Notes: generated by a model from the letters alone, not told the origin. 41,511 nt of DNA from an uncultured Caryophanales bacterium (GCA_946544685.1 CAMNML010000007.1:1-41511), one strand, 5' to 3'; shown: positions 8,955 to 16,598, counted from the first letter of the stretch. Made by a program: numbers and translations.

Positions 8955-9548
8955 ATGAAAAAATTGGTTTCGATACTGATAATATTATTTATATTAACAG
9001 GATGCACAGCTGTAAGAATTAACACAAAGGACATAGACAACATAGTTGATGTTGTACTGTCGAAAGAAAATGTACTATATAACCACATCGGTAAAGGATA
9101 TAAATACTATATTCCAAGAGGAGTAACTTATATAGATACAATAGATTTTAATGATAAACTATATTCAGAGGGAAATTATTATTATCTATACATTGACGCG
9201 ATAAGTTACTATCACAACATAGAAATAAAAAATACAAAAAATAGTAACTCTATTTTTTATAAAGAATTTACTGCAAATAATAAAAAAGGATATATAGATA
9301 TAATAGAAAAAAACAATAAATACCTAATAAAATTTGTATATAATTATGCTAGAATTGAATCATTAGTAGATAAAGAAAATATAAATAATGTAATTCTAAA
9401 TAGTTCATATATACTATCGACTATAAAATTCAACAATAATGTAATAAAAATTATGTTAGATGAAGATTATTTTAAATATAAAGAAGAAAAATTTGAATTG
9501 TTTGAAAAAGAAGAACAAAAAGAAAATATCTTAGAATACAATGAATAG
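8955..9548 (+). CDS. Uncharacterised lipoprotein
   Basis: 197 residues starting with a lipoprotein signal peptide: MKKL, a hydrophobic core, then lipobox LTGC with the lipidated Cys at residue 17. The mature domain is rich in Tyr, Asn and Lys with alternating hydrophobic residues (GYKYYIPRGVTYID, YYYLYIDAISYYH), suggesting a beta-rich extracellular fold, and ends in a Glu/Lys-rich tail. I do not recognise a named family. It opens the operon that continues with the ISPVYG-motif protein, YtxG-like and YtxH-like genes, and its stop overlaps the upstream region of the next start by a few bases. An envelope role for the operon is an inference. Confidence 0.72.
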   Translation: MKKLVSILIILFILTGCTAVRINTKDIDNIVDVVLSKENVLYNHIGKGYKYYIPRGVTYIDTIDFNDKLYSEGNYYYLYIDAISYYHNIEIKNTKNSNSIFYKEFTANNKKGYIDIIEKNNKYLIKFVYNYARIESLVDKENINNVILNSSYILSTIKFNNNVIKIMLDEDYFKYKEEKFELFEKEEQKENILEYNE

Positions 9549-9561
9549 GAAAGGTGAAAAT

Positions 9562-10212
9562 ATGGGATTAATGGATAAAATAAGAGACATATTCACAGAA
9601 GAAGTAGAAGAAACAATAGAAGAACCAATAAAAAAAGAAGTAATACAGGTAGAAATACCAGCACCACAACACAAAGAAATACCAGAAGAAAAAGAAGAAA
9701 AAAAAGAAGTAAAACCTGCTCCAATATTTTTTGATGACAATGACTTTGCAGGATTAGAACCACCAAAAGAACAACATAAAATCCAACAAAAACTAACAAA
9801 AAAATATGAAAAACCAACAAAGCCAGTAGAAAAAAAAGAAGAAAAGAAAATATTTAAACCAACACCAATAATATCTCCTGTATATGGTGTTTTGGACAAG
9901 AACTATCATAAAGAAGATATAAAAACAAAGAATAATTCACAAAATACTACATACTATAATAGCAAGGATATAAGCATAGATGATATAAGAAAAAAAGCAT
10001 ACGGAACACTAGAAGATGAATTAGAAATAACATTATTTGGTGAACCTGAAAGTATTGAAATAGAAACAAAAAACAAACCTGAAAATGAAGTGGACATGTT
10101 CGACGAACTATTAGAAGAAAAAAACGAAATAAAAGATGACACAGAAAGTGATTTATTTAATTTAATAGATTCAATGTACGAAAAAAAGGATGATGACAAT
10201 GGAAATGGCTAG
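9562..10212 (+). CDS. Charged, mostly disordered protein with an ISPVYG motif, upstream of YtxG/YtxH-like genes
   Basis: 216 residues, ATG 9562 with AAGGTGA upstream; an ATG seven codons earlier has no ribosome site. It begins with a short amphipathic helix (MGLMDKIRDIF), reminiscent of membrane-targeting helices such as that of SepF. It continues with a low-complexity Glu/Lys/Pro linker (residues about 12-90). It contains two compact patches that look conserved rather than random, IFFDDNDFAGLEPP and PIISPVYGVLDKNY, then SIDDIRKKAYGTLEDELE, and ends in an acidic, Asp/Glu-rich tail. No enzyme motif is visible. The architecture fits a scaffold or adaptor for cell-division or envelope proteins (inference). 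It overlaps the next gene by 14 nt. Confidence 0.7.
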   Translation: MGLMDKIRDIFTEEVEETIEEPIKKEVIQVEIPAPQHKEIPEEKEEKKEVKPAPIFFDDNDFAGLEPPKEQHKIQQKLTKKYEKPTKPVEKKEEKKIFKPTPIISPVYGVLDKNYHKEDIKTKNNSQNTTYYNSKDISIDDIRKKAYGTLEDELEITLFGEPESIEIETKNKPENEVDMFDELLEEKNEIKDDTESDLFNLIDSMYEKKDDDNGNG

Positions 10213-10483
10213 TTCTATATTACCTAATATACTATATATATTATTAAGTGCACTAGTAATAATTTTAATTGTATTTGTATATAAATTAATACTAACACTA
10301 GACAAAGCAAACATTGTATTAGATGATATTTATTCGAAGGTAAAAAAATTAGATACACTATTTGAAATAATAGATAGAAGTGCAGATACAATAAATAGTG
10401 TTACAGACAAGATAACAAGCATAATCACAAATTCAGTATTAAAAATATTTAAAAAAGAAAGAAAGGATGATAAATATGAGTAA
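10199..10483 (+). CDS. YtxG-like (DUF948-type) single-span membrane protein
   Basis: 94 residues: an N-terminal membrane helix (about residues 5-28, LPNILYILLSALVIILIVFVYKLI) followed by a helical segment with repeated spacing (LDKANIVLDDIYSKVKKLDTLFEIIDRSADTINSV), as in DUF948/YtxG proteins. I choose ATG 10199 because AAAGGA lies 8 nt upstream; 10190 would overlap that site. It overlaps the preceding CDS by 14 nt and the YtxH-like gene by 8 nt, so the three are translated as a coupled unit. The YtxG-YtxH order is known in Bacilli as a stress-linked envelope pair. Confidence 0.65.
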   Translation: MEMASSILPNILYILLSALVIILIVFVYKLILTLDKANIVLDDIYSKVKKLDTLFEIIDRSADTINSVTDKITSIITNSVLKIFKKERKDDKYE

Positions 10484-10880
10484 AAAAGGATTTGGAAAAT
10501 TTATTATAGGAGCAGGAATAGGTGCTGGATTAGGACTTTTATTCGCACCAAAAAAAGGTAGTGAATTAAGAAAAATATTAAAAAAGAAAATGGATGAATT
10601 AATTGAAAAAGCAAGAAACATAGATGCAGAAGAAGTAAAAGAAAATATTGAAGTAAAAATAGAAGAAATAAAACAAGAATTAGAAGATTTAGATAAAGAA
10701 AAAGTACTTAAAATAGCAAAGAAAAAAGCAAAACAAATACAAGATATGTCAGAAGAACTAGTAGAATATGCAGTAGAAAAAGGAACACCAGTACTTGAAA
10801 ATGCAGCAGATGCTGTAAGACAAAAAGCAATAGAAGTTACAAAAGAAGTTTTAAATAAATTAGAAAAAGAAGAAAAATAG
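10476..10880 (+). CDS. YtxH domain protein
   Basis: 134 residues with the YtxH signature: a short glycine-rich membrane helix (GFGKFIIGAGIGAGLGLLFAPKKGSELR) followed by a long Lys/Glu-rich amphipathic helix, likely coiled coil (residues about 30-130). Start ATG 10476 has AAAGGA 8 nt upstream. Members are membrane-anchored proteins of poorly known function, associated with general stress in Bacillus. It is the last gene of its operon; the stop codon is built into the terminator hairpin. Confidence 0.88.
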   Translation: MSKKGFGKFIIGAGIGAGLGLLFAPKKGSELRKILKKKMDELIEKARNIDAEEVKENIEVKIEEIKQELEDLDKEKVLKIAKKKAKQIQDMSEELVEYAVEKGTPVLENAADAVRQKAIEVTKEVLNKLEKEEK

Positions 10881-10903
10881 TGAAAATTTCACTATTTTTT
10901 TTT
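10876..10903 (+). terminator. Terminator after the ytxH-like gene
   Basis: TAGTGAAA/TTTCACTA stem around a single A (in practice a 3-5 nt loop), then nine T. The stop codon TAG is part of the stem. Confidence 0.85.
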
Positions 10904-10909
10904 AAAATA

Positions 10910-10938
10910 TTTACGAGATTAAAACAATAATGTATAAT
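10910..10938 (+). promoter_or_regulatory. Promoter of nfo
   Basis: TTTACG (10910-10915), 17 nt, TATAAT (10933-10938), 22 nt before the start codon. Confidence 0.6.
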
Positions 10939-10960
10939 TTATAAGGAAAAGAGGTATTAT

Positions 10961-11845
10961 ATGATAATAGGATCACATGTAGGATTTAATAAAAAAGAAC
11001 AATTACTTGGAAGCGTAAAAGAAGCACTGTCTTATGAAGGAACAACATTCATGTTTTATACAGGAGCTCCACAAAATACAACAAGACTACCAATAGATGA
11101 TAATTTAACAAAACAAGCATTTGATTTAATGAAAGAAAATAACATAGATCCAAAAAATGTAATCGTTCACGCACCATATATAGTAAACCTTGCGAATGAG
11201 AAAAATTTTGAATTCTCGATAAACTTTTTAAAACAAGAAATAACCAGAGTAGAACAACTTGGGTTTGATAAAATAGTACTACACCCAGGAAGTCATGTAG
11301 GAATTGGATCTGATCAAGCAATTAAAAATATAACAAAATGTCTAAACGAAGTACTAATTAATACAAATGTAAAAATACTGCTAGAAACAATGGCTGGAAA
11401 AGGAACAGAAGTAGGAATAACTTTTGAACAATTAAAACAAATAATAGATGGAATAAATAATAAAGATAATATCGCAGTATGCCTTGATACATGCCACATA
11501 AATGATGCAGGATATGATTTAAACAATTTTGACGATATACTACAAGAATTCGACAAAATGATTGGATTAGATAAGCTATTATGTATTCATGTAAATGATT
11601 CAAAAAATCCAATAGGATCGCACAAAGACAGGCATGAAAATATAGGATATGGGCATATAGGATTTGAAAATCTAATAAAAGTAATATACAATGAAAAAAT
11701 AAAAAATGTTCCTAAAATATTAGAAACACCTTATATTAAAGATGAAAATAATTCATACCCACCATATAAATTTGAAATTGAAATGATAAAAGGGAAAAAA
11801 TTTAATAGTAATCTAATAGATGATATTATAAGATATTATAAATAG
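10961..11845 (+). CDS. nfo: Endonuclease IV (AP endonuclease)
   Basis: A 294-residue zinc-dependent TIM-barrel enzyme that nicks DNA 5' of abasic sites in base-excision repair. Metal-ligand motifs are in the expected order: GSHVG near the start, HAPYIVNLA, VLHPGSHVG, LLETMAGKGTEVG, CLDTCHINDAGYD, HVNDSKNPIGSHKDRHENIGYGHIG and ETPY. Length and start agree with the family. The stop overlaps the convergent DUF2624-like gene by 10 nt. The pairing of nfo with a DUF2624 gene is known in Bacilli, although there I recall them as co-directional. Confidence 0.96.
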   Translation: MIIGSHVGFNKKEQLLGSVKEALSYEGTTFMFYTGAPQNTTRLPIDDNLTKQAFDLMKENNIDPKNVIVHAPYIVNLANEKNFEFSINFLKQEITRVEQLGFDKIVLHPGSHVGIGSDQAIKNITKCLNEVLINTNVKILLETMAGKGTEVGITFEQLKQIIDGINNKDNIAVCLDTCHINDAGYDLNNFDDILQEFDKMIGLDKLLCIHVNDSKNPIGSHKDRHENIGYGHIGFENLIKVIYNEKIKNVPKILETPYIKDENNSYPPYKFEIEMIKGKKFNSNLIDDIIRYYK

Positions 11846-12099
11846 TTTTTATATTTTTCCTTGAATTCAATATATAATTTTTCAATTTTATTATAACTAA
11901 ACTCATCAATTTTGGATTTCAAACTATCAAGAATAGGCCTAGGATTACCATAAATTATTGTATGCCAATCATTTTTAATATAATCATAAATAATTCTCAA
12001 TTCATAATCATTTAAAGATAAACCTTGCTTTTTACTAAACTGTTCAATTTCGGCTAAAGTCAACTTAGAAACATAATTCTTTATTAAAAATTCACTCAT
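11836..12099 (-). CDS. DUF2624-like small protein (YqfT type)
   Basis: An 87-residue soluble helical protein (MSEFLIKNYVSKLTLAEIEQFSKKQGLSLNDYELRIIYDYIKND as two parts) resembling DUF2624/YqfT of Bacillus, which is encoded beside nfo. The start at 12099 is supported by AGGTGA upstream; the frame extends to 12144 without a ribosome site. There is no signal peptide or membrane helix. The function of the family is unknown; the conserved neighbourhood hints at DNA repair or RNA metabolism (inference). The 3' end overlaps nfo by 10 nt in convergent orientation. Confidence 0.6.
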   Translation of the reverse strand: MSEFLIKNYVSKLTLAEIEQFSKKQGLSLNDYELRIIYDYIKNDWHTIIYGNPRPILDSLKSKIDEFSYNKIEKLYIEFKEKYKNYL

Positions 12100-12156
12100 T
12101 ATATCACCTAAATAATTATATTCAAAAATAAACAAAAAATACATAGGAGGAATAAT

Positions 12157-12225
12157 ATGTACAATAGAAATAAAAACAATCTTTTTTCAATAATAAATAA
12201 ATATAAAAAAAATGAAAAACTATAA
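12157..12225 (+). CDS. 22-codon leader ORF overlapping the PBP start
   Basis: ATG 12157 follows a strong GGAGGA site and encodes a 22-residue Asn/Lys-rich peptide (MYNRNKNNLFSIINKYKKN then EKL) ending at TAA 12223-12225. It overlaps the PBP start at 12212 by 14 nt in another frame. The PBP start itself has only an A-tract upstream, so translation may depend on coupling from this ORF. Alternatively, loss of one A in the run at 12205-12212 would fuse the two frames into one longer PBP N-terminus. Confidence 0.5.
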   Translation: MYNRNKNNLFSIINKYKKNEKL

Positions 12226-14251
12226 CAAAAATAAAATTTCAAAACAAAAACAAAATCAAATTGAAAAAAGATATAAACTATTAATATTTTTAATAATAAT
12301 ACTATTAGGTACATTAATGGGATACTTATTTTATATTCAAATAATTAAAAATGATTATTTTAAAGAAAAAGTGGAAGAAGCAACAGTAAAAATAGTAGAA
12401 GGCGACTCTGCACCGCGTGGAAGAATATATGATAGAAATGGTAAATTAATAGTAGATAATATTGCTGTTAAAACAATTGTATATAAAAAAAATGGATTAA
12501 ATACAAAAGAAGAAATAGAACTAGCATATAAATTAGGAGATTTACTTGAAATTGACTATAAAAAACTAACAGAAAATGATTTGAAAAACTTCTGGATAAA
12601 AACACATATAGAAGAAGCAAAAAATTTAATAACACAAGAAGAATATGAATCGCTATCAGAAAGAAAAATAACAAATGAAGATATTGAAAGATATAAATTT
12701 GAAAGAGTTTCTAAAGAAGAATTAAAAAAATATAACGAAATAGATCAAGAAGCAGCATACATATATAAATTAATGAATACAGGATATAGTTACTCAGAAA
12801 AAATCATAAAAAAAGACAATGTAACAGATAAAGAATATGCGGAAATAGCAGAAAACTTAGAAGAACTACCAGGCTGCAATATAAAACTAGACTGGGAAAG
12901 GCAATACCTATATGGTTCGACATTTAAAACAATTCTAGGAAGTGTATCAAGTAGTGAATCAGGGATACCGTATGAATTAAAAGAAGATTATTTAAGCAAA
13001 GGATATGAATTAAACGATAGAGTTGGTACAAGCTATCTAGAATATCAATATGAAGATATATTAAGAGGTAAAAAAAATAAATATAAAGTAGTAAATGGTA
13101 AATACATATTATTAGAAGAAGGAAAAAGAGGAAACGATATAAAATTAACAATAGATATAGAACTTCAAAAAGAAATAGAACAAATACTAGAAGAAGAAAT
13201 AAAAGCAACAAAAAATGAACCAAATACAAGATACTATAACAGATCATTTGTAGTAATATCGAATCCAAAAACAGGAGAAATATTTGCGATGGCAGGAAAA
13301 CAACTAAATCAAAATGGTCAAATCTATGACTATACGCCAGGAGTAACAACATCACCTGTAGTTGTGGGATCTGTTGTAAAAGGAGCATCACACATAACTG
13401 GATATAATAATGGAGGATTAACAATTGGAGAGATTAGAGATGACGCATGTTTAAAAATTGCAGCGACAAAAGAAAAATGTTCATGGAAATATTTGGGAAC
13501 ATTAAATGATATAACTGCATTACAATACTCATCAAATACGTATCAATATAATACGGCTATAAAAGTAGCACATGGAAATTATTCATATGACGCTCCATTA
13601 AGAATAAACGAAGAAGCATTCGAAACATATAGAAAGACATTTGCTCAATTTGGATTAGGAGTAAAAACAGAAATTGATTTACCAGTAGAAAGTCTTGGAT
13701 ATAAAGGAACAAGCACATTACCAGGACATTTATTAGACTTCTCAATTGGACAATATGATACATATACACCAATACAACTAAATCAATATATAAATACAAT
13801 TGCAAATGGTGGTAACAGAATGAAACCTTATTTATTAAAATCAATATATGAACCAACAAAAGATGGATTAACAAAAAGAATAAGTGGAACAGAACCTAAA
13901 ATATTAAATAAGGTTGAAACAGAACAGCAATACTTAGATAGAGTAAAACTGGGATTTCAAAGAGTACTTGATTCAGGTACAGGATTAGGATATATTGACC
14001 TACAATATAAACCGGCAGGAAAAACAGGAACAAGCCAAAGTTTCATAGATACAAATAATGATGGAATAGTAGATACAGAAACAATTACAACAACCTTTGT
14101 AGCATATGCTCCCTTCGATGACCCTAAGGTAAGTTTTACTGTAATATCACCAGATATATACTATAATGAGTCTGGATCAACATATCAAAGTAACGTAAAT
14201 AAAAGAATTGTTAATAGAGTTTCAAAAAAATACTTTGAAATTTATAAATAA
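12212..14251 (+). CDS. Class B penicillin-binding protein (PBP2-type transpeptidase)
   Basis: 679 residues: short cytosolic tail, one membrane helix (about 23-45), a PBP-dimer region starting SAPRGRIYDRNGKLIVDN, and a C-terminal transpeptidase with all three active-site motifs: S387-V-V-K390, S440-S-N442 and K604-T-G-T607. It cross-links peptidoglycan outside the membrane and pairs with a SEDS polymerase, not found here. There are no PASTA domains, so a PBP2/MrdA- or PbpA-like elongation or division role is open. The annotated ATG lacks a ribosome site and overlaps the 22-codon leader ORF. The next promoter begins directly after its stop. Confidence 0.93.
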   Translation: MKNYNKNKISKQKQNQIEKRYKLLIFLIIILLGTLMGYLFYIQIIKNDYFKEKVEEATVKIVEGDSAPRGRIYDRNGKLIVDNIAVKTIVYKKNGLNTKEEIELAYKLGDLLEIDYKKLTENDLKNFWIKTHIEEAKNLITQEEYESLSERKITNEDIERYKFERVSKEELKKYNEIDQEAAYIYKLMNTGYSYSEKIIKKDNVTDKEYAEIAENLEELPGCNIKLDWERQYLYGSTFKTILGSVSSSESGIPYELKEDYLSKGYELNDRVGTSYLEYQYEDILRGKKNKYKVVNGKYILLEEGKRGNDIKLTIDIELQKEIEQILEEEIKATKNEPNTRYYNRSFVVISNPKTGEIFAMAGKQLNQNGQIYDYTPGVTTSPVVVGSVVKGASHITGYNNGGLTIGEIRDDACLKIAATKEKCSWKYLGTLNDITALQYSSNTYQYNTAIKVAHGNYSYDAPLRINEEAFETYRKTFAQFGLGVKTEIDLPVESLGYKGTSTLPGHLLDFSIGQYDTYTPIQLNQYINTIANGGNRMKPYLLKSIYEPTKDGLTKRISGTEPKILNKVETEQQYLDRVKLGFQRVLDSGTGLGYIDLQYKPAGKTGTSQSFIDTNNDGIVDTETITTTFVAYAPFDDPKVSFTVISPDIYYNESGSTYQSNVNKRIVNRVSKKYFEIYK

Positions 14252-14262
14252 TTTGTTATAAT
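14235..14262 (+). promoter_or_regulatory. Promoter of rpmG-efp
   Basis: TTGAAA (14235-14240), 16 nt, TATAAT (14257-14262) with TG one base upstream. It overlaps the end of the PBP gene. Confidence 0.75.
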
Positions 14263-14294
14263 AGGGTAGTGAATTAAAGAAGGAGGGATTTCGG

Positions 14295-14462
14295 ATGGCA
14301 AAAAAAGGAGAAGCAAGAGAAAGAATTACATTAGCTTGTACTGAATGTAAAGAAAAAAATTATCGTACTGAAAAAAATAAAAAAAATACTACTGAACGTT
14401 TAGAATTAAATAAATTTTGTAGTAAATGTGGTAAAACTACTAAACATAAAGAAGAAAAATAA
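14295..14462 (+). CDS. rpmG: 50S ribosomal protein L33
   Basis: A 55-residue zinc-ribbon ribosomal protein. It has the paired cysteines C15-T-E-C18 and C42-S-K-C45 and the family core [19 protein letters not shown]. It is therefore the Cys-containing, zinc-binding form. The SD AGGAGG lies 9 nt before the ATG. It is 21 nt upstream of efp, so both translation genes probably share a transcript. Confidence 0.95.
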   Translation: MAKKGEARERITLACTECKEKNYRTEKNKKNTTERLELNKFCSKCGKTTKHKEEK

Positions 14463-14483
14463 TTCTAAAGAAAGGAGTATATT

Positions 14484-15041
14484 ATGTTTAACATTAATGA
14501 TATTAAAAACGGTATTACATTTTTATTTGAAGGAAATATATACACAGTAATTGAATTCCAACATGTTAAACCTGGAAAAGGAGCAGCATTCGTAAAAGCA
14601 AAAATTAGAAACTTAAGAACAGGTTCAATTGTTGAAAAAACTTTCAATACTAGTATTAAACTAGAAAAAGCAATGATTACAAAACAAAACATGCAATATC
14701 TATACAATACTGGTGACACATACTATTTCATGAATATGGAAACATATGAACAAATAGAACTAACAAAAGATCAAATGGGAGACGATGCTAAATACTTAAT
14801 CGAAAACTTAAGTGTAAACATCACATTCTATGAAGGTGAAATGTTAGGAATGGAATTACCAGAAAAAATAGAATACACAGTTACTAAAACAGAACCTGCT
14901 GTAAAAGGTAATACAACAAACAACGCTTTAAAAGAAGCATACATGGAAAATGATTTAATGGTAAAAGTTCCACTATTCATTGAACAAGGTGAAAAAATAC
15001 TTGTATCAACAAAAGATGGAAAATATGATTCAAGAGCTTAA
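14484..15041 (+). CDS. efp: Elongation factor P
   Basis: 185 residues, three OB-type domains as in the family (usual length 185-190). EF-P relieves ribosome stalling at polyproline. The loop that reaches the peptidyl-transferase centre reads KPGKGAAF with lysine at K32, the position carrying the 5-aminopentanol modification in Bacillus. A pair of YmfF/YmfH-like genes, known to be associated with that modification, lies at 38931-41463. The C-terminus ends DGKYDSRA. The SD AAAGGAG lies upstream of the ATG. Confidence 0.97.
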   Translation: MFNINDIKNGITFLFEGNIYTVIEFQHVKPGKGAAFVKAKIRNLRTGSIVEKTFNTSIKLEKAMITKQNMQYLYNTGDTYYFMNMETYEQIELTKDQMGDDAKYLIENLSVNITFYEGEMLGMELPEKIEYTVTKTEPAVKGNTTNNALKEAYMENDLMVKVPLFIEQGEKILVSTKDGKYDSRA

Positions 15042-15056
15042 TTTTTAAGCTTTTTT
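15035..15056 (+). terminator. Terminator after efp
   Basis: AGCTTAA/TTAAGCT stem with a TTT loop and a T tail; the stop codon lies in the left arm. Confidence 0.8.
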
Positions 15057-15066
15057 CATATTTTTA

Positions 15067-15095
15067 TTGACAAATACATAAAATATATGTATAAT
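15067..15095 (+). promoter_or_regulatory. Promoter of infC-rpmI-rplT
   Basis: A consensus TTGACA (15067-15072), 17 nt, and TATAAT (15090-15095). This is the best match to the sigma-A consensus in the window. Confidence 0.93.
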
Positions 15096-15102
15096 CAATA
15101 CG

Positions 15103-15265
15103 AAACCGAAAAAAGGAAAGAAGATATTCACATATCTCACCCGATTGTAATAGCAATGGGTAAAAGGCCAAATTAATTATTTTATATAATATAATTGTGC
15201 TTAAAATGTGAATACCCTTGTATTCACTTTTTTGTTGGTTATTGCTAATTTTTGGAGGTGTTAGT
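15103..15265 (+). promoter_or_regulatory. L20-type autoregulatory leader of infC-rpmI-rplT
   Basis: About 165 nt of untranslated leader separates the promoter from infC. It contains a full terminator hairpin (15208-15233). An upstream segment ATTCACAT (15126-15133) is complementary to ATGTGAAT (15206-15213) in the left arm of that terminator, so the two structures are mutually exclusive. TAGCAAT (15151-15157) is also complementary to ATTGCTA (15241-15247), just before the infC ribosome site. In Bacilli this operon is repressed by L20 binding a leader that mimics its 23S rRNA site. The same mechanism is inferred here. Confidence 0.72.
15208..15233 (+). terminator. Leader attenuator terminator before infC
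   Basis: GTGAATAC/GTATTCAC, an 8-bp perfect stem with CCTT loop, followed by a run of six T, inside the transcript leader rather than after a gene. Confidence 0.8.
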
Positions 15266-15796
15266 ATAGCAAGCAAAGATAAAGATTTGTTTATAAATGA
15301 ACAAATACGTGCAAAAGAAGTAATGGTAATTGGACCAAATGGAGAACAATTAGGTGTAAAACCTATAAAAGATGCTCTTACATTAGCAAGTTATGCAGGA
15401 TTTGATTTAGTATTAATAAATCAAAACTCTAATCCACAAGTATGTAAAATAATGGATTACAACAAATACAAATACGAAAACAAGAAAAAACAAAAAGAAA
15501 ACCTAAAAAAGCAAAGAGAAGCAAACCTTGAAATGAAAGAATATAGATTATCAGTAACAATCGATATTCATGACTTTAACACAAGAGTAAATAACTCAAA
15601 AAAATACCTTGAAAAAGGGCATAAAATTAAAGTGTCAATTCGTTTTAAAGGAAGAGAAATGGCTCATACAGATTTAGGAAAAAATGTTTTACTTCGTTTT
15701 GCAGACGCTTTAGGTGAAGTTTCTACTATCGAACAAAAACCAGCATTAGACGGACGTGTAATGATTATGATACTAGCGCCTAAGAAAGAAAAATAG
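15266..15796 (+). CDS. infC: Translation initiation factor IF-3, AUA start codon
   Basis: 176 residues when begun at ATA 15266, seven bases after GGAGG (15254-15258). The frame has no ATG, GTG or TTG at a sensible distance, and the sequence after ATA (ASKDKDLFINEQIRAKEV) is the normal N-terminus of IF-3. Non-canonical start codons in infC are a known device by which IF-3 represses its own synthesis. The N-domain, Lys-rich linker helix (KYENKKKQKENLKKQREAN) and C-domain (GHKIKVSIRFKGREMAHTDLG) are all present. IF-3 binds the 30S subunit and checks initiator pairing. It is first in the operon with L35 and L20. Confidence 0.95.
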   Translation: MASKDKDLFINEQIRAKEVMVIGPNGEQLGVKPIKDALTLASYAGFDLVLINQNSNPQVCKIMDYNKYKYENKKKQKENLKKQREANLEMKEYRLSVTIDIHDFNTRVNNSKKYLEKGHKIKVSIRFKGREMAHTDLGKNVLLRFADALGEVSTIEQKPALDGRVMIMILAPKKEK

Positions 15797-15805
15797 GAGG
15801 ATAAT

Positions 15806-16003
15806 ATGGCAAAGAAAACACAAAGAACTCATAAGGGAACAGCAAAAGTATGTAATGCTAGACCTGGAGGAACAATAAAAATTGGACATCCTGGAACAAG
15901 ACATAATACAGGAAAGAAAAATGCAGCTTCAAATAGAACAGGAAGAAATGCATCATTATTAAGTAAAGCAGATTACAATAGATTAAAAGACGTTATTAAA
16001 TAG
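15806..16003 (+). CDS. rpmI: 50S ribosomal protein L35
   Basis: A 65-residue, highly basic protein, family length. It contains [13 protein letters not shown] near the start, [12 protein letters not shown], and the closing [13 protein letters not shown] typical of L35. AGGAGG lies upstream. The spacings to infC (9 nt) and rplT (11 nt) confirm a single operon. Confidence 0.95.
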   Translation: MAKKTQRTHKGTAKVCNARPGGTIKIGHPGTRHNTGKKNAASNRTGRNASLLSKADYNRLKDVIK

Positions 16004-16014
16004 GAGGAATTAAA

Positions 16015-16548
16015 ATGGCAAGAGTTAAAGGCGGAACAATACATCGTGCTCGTCGTAAAAAAGTATTAGATAGAGCAAAAGGATACTTTGGTAGTAAACA
16101 TAGATTATACAAAACTGCTAAAGAACAAGTAATGCATTCAGGTGCATATGCTTATAGAGATAGAAGACAAAAGAAAAGAGACTTCAGAAAATTATGGATT
16201 ACAAGAATCAATGCTGCATGTCGTATGAATGATATCAGTTATTCTAAATTCATAAATGGATTAAATATTGCAGGAGTAACAATAAATAGAAAAATGTTAG
16301 CTGAAATCGCAATCGATAGTCCAGAAACATTTACAAATTTAGTTAAAATTGCTAAAGACGCTTTAGAAAATGGAACTAAAGAAGTAAAAGAAACAAAGAA
16401 AGAAACTGTTAAAAAAGAAACAAAGAAAGAAGCAAAAAAAGATCTTTCAACATTAACAGTTGCAGAATTAAAAGCGATGGCTAAAGATAAAGGTGTAGAA
16501 GGATATTCTGCAATGAAAAAAGCTGAATTATTAGACGCTTTAAAATAG
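16015..16548 (+). CDS. rplT: 50S ribosomal protein L20 with C-terminal SAP/Rho-N-like extension
   Basis: Residues 1-119 are a standard L20 ([65 protein letters not shown]), an early-assembly 23S rRNA-binding protein and likely repressor of its own operon. L20 normally ends there (about 118 residues). This one continues to 177 through a Lys/Glu/Thr linker (120-143) and a 30-residue module with the pattern [19 protein letters not shown] then [14 protein letters not shown], which matches the helix-extended-helix fold of SAP and Rho N-terminal domains that bind nucleic acid. There is no frameshift; the stop is followed directly by the operon terminator. Confidence 0.95.
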   Translation: MARVKGGTIHRARRKKVLDRAKGYFGSKHRLYKTAKEQVMHSGAYAYRDRRQKKRDFRKLWITRINAACRMNDISYSKFINGLNIAGVTINRKMLAEIAIDSPETFTNLVKIAKDALENGTKEVKETKKETVKKETKKEAKKDLSTLTVAELKAMAKDKGVEGYSAMKKAELLDALK

Positions 16549-16572
16549 TACTTGAAAAAAGTACTTTTTTTT
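16547..16572 (+). terminator. Terminator of the infC operon
   Basis: AGTACTT/AAGTACT stem with GAAAA loop, then eight T. Confidence 0.85.
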
Positions 16573-16598
16573 CGAAAAAAAATCCGATTATTCGGATT
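16573..16598 (-). terminator. Terminator of the FAD oxidoreductase gene
   Basis: On the minus strand, AATCCGA, ATAA loop, TCGGATT and a T tract. It overlaps the end of the CDS and lies back-to-back with the infC operon terminator. Confidence 0.75.

Noticed and set aside
12157..12225. Programmed -1 frameshift from the leader ORF into the PBP
   Set aside because: The frames differ by +1 (start offset 55 nt), so a -1 slip at the A run would not enter the PBP frame.
12424..13874. Leucine-rich open frames antisense to the PBP gene
   Set aside because: Antisense of AT-rich, Lys/Glu-rich coding DNA yields Leu/Phe-rich frames; no ribosome sites or family similarity. Many others like this across the window were dropped.
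15096..15265. T-box or other amino-acid riboswitch before infC
   Set aside because: No T-box sequence or specifier loop seen; position before infC-rpmI-rplT fits an L20-type leader.
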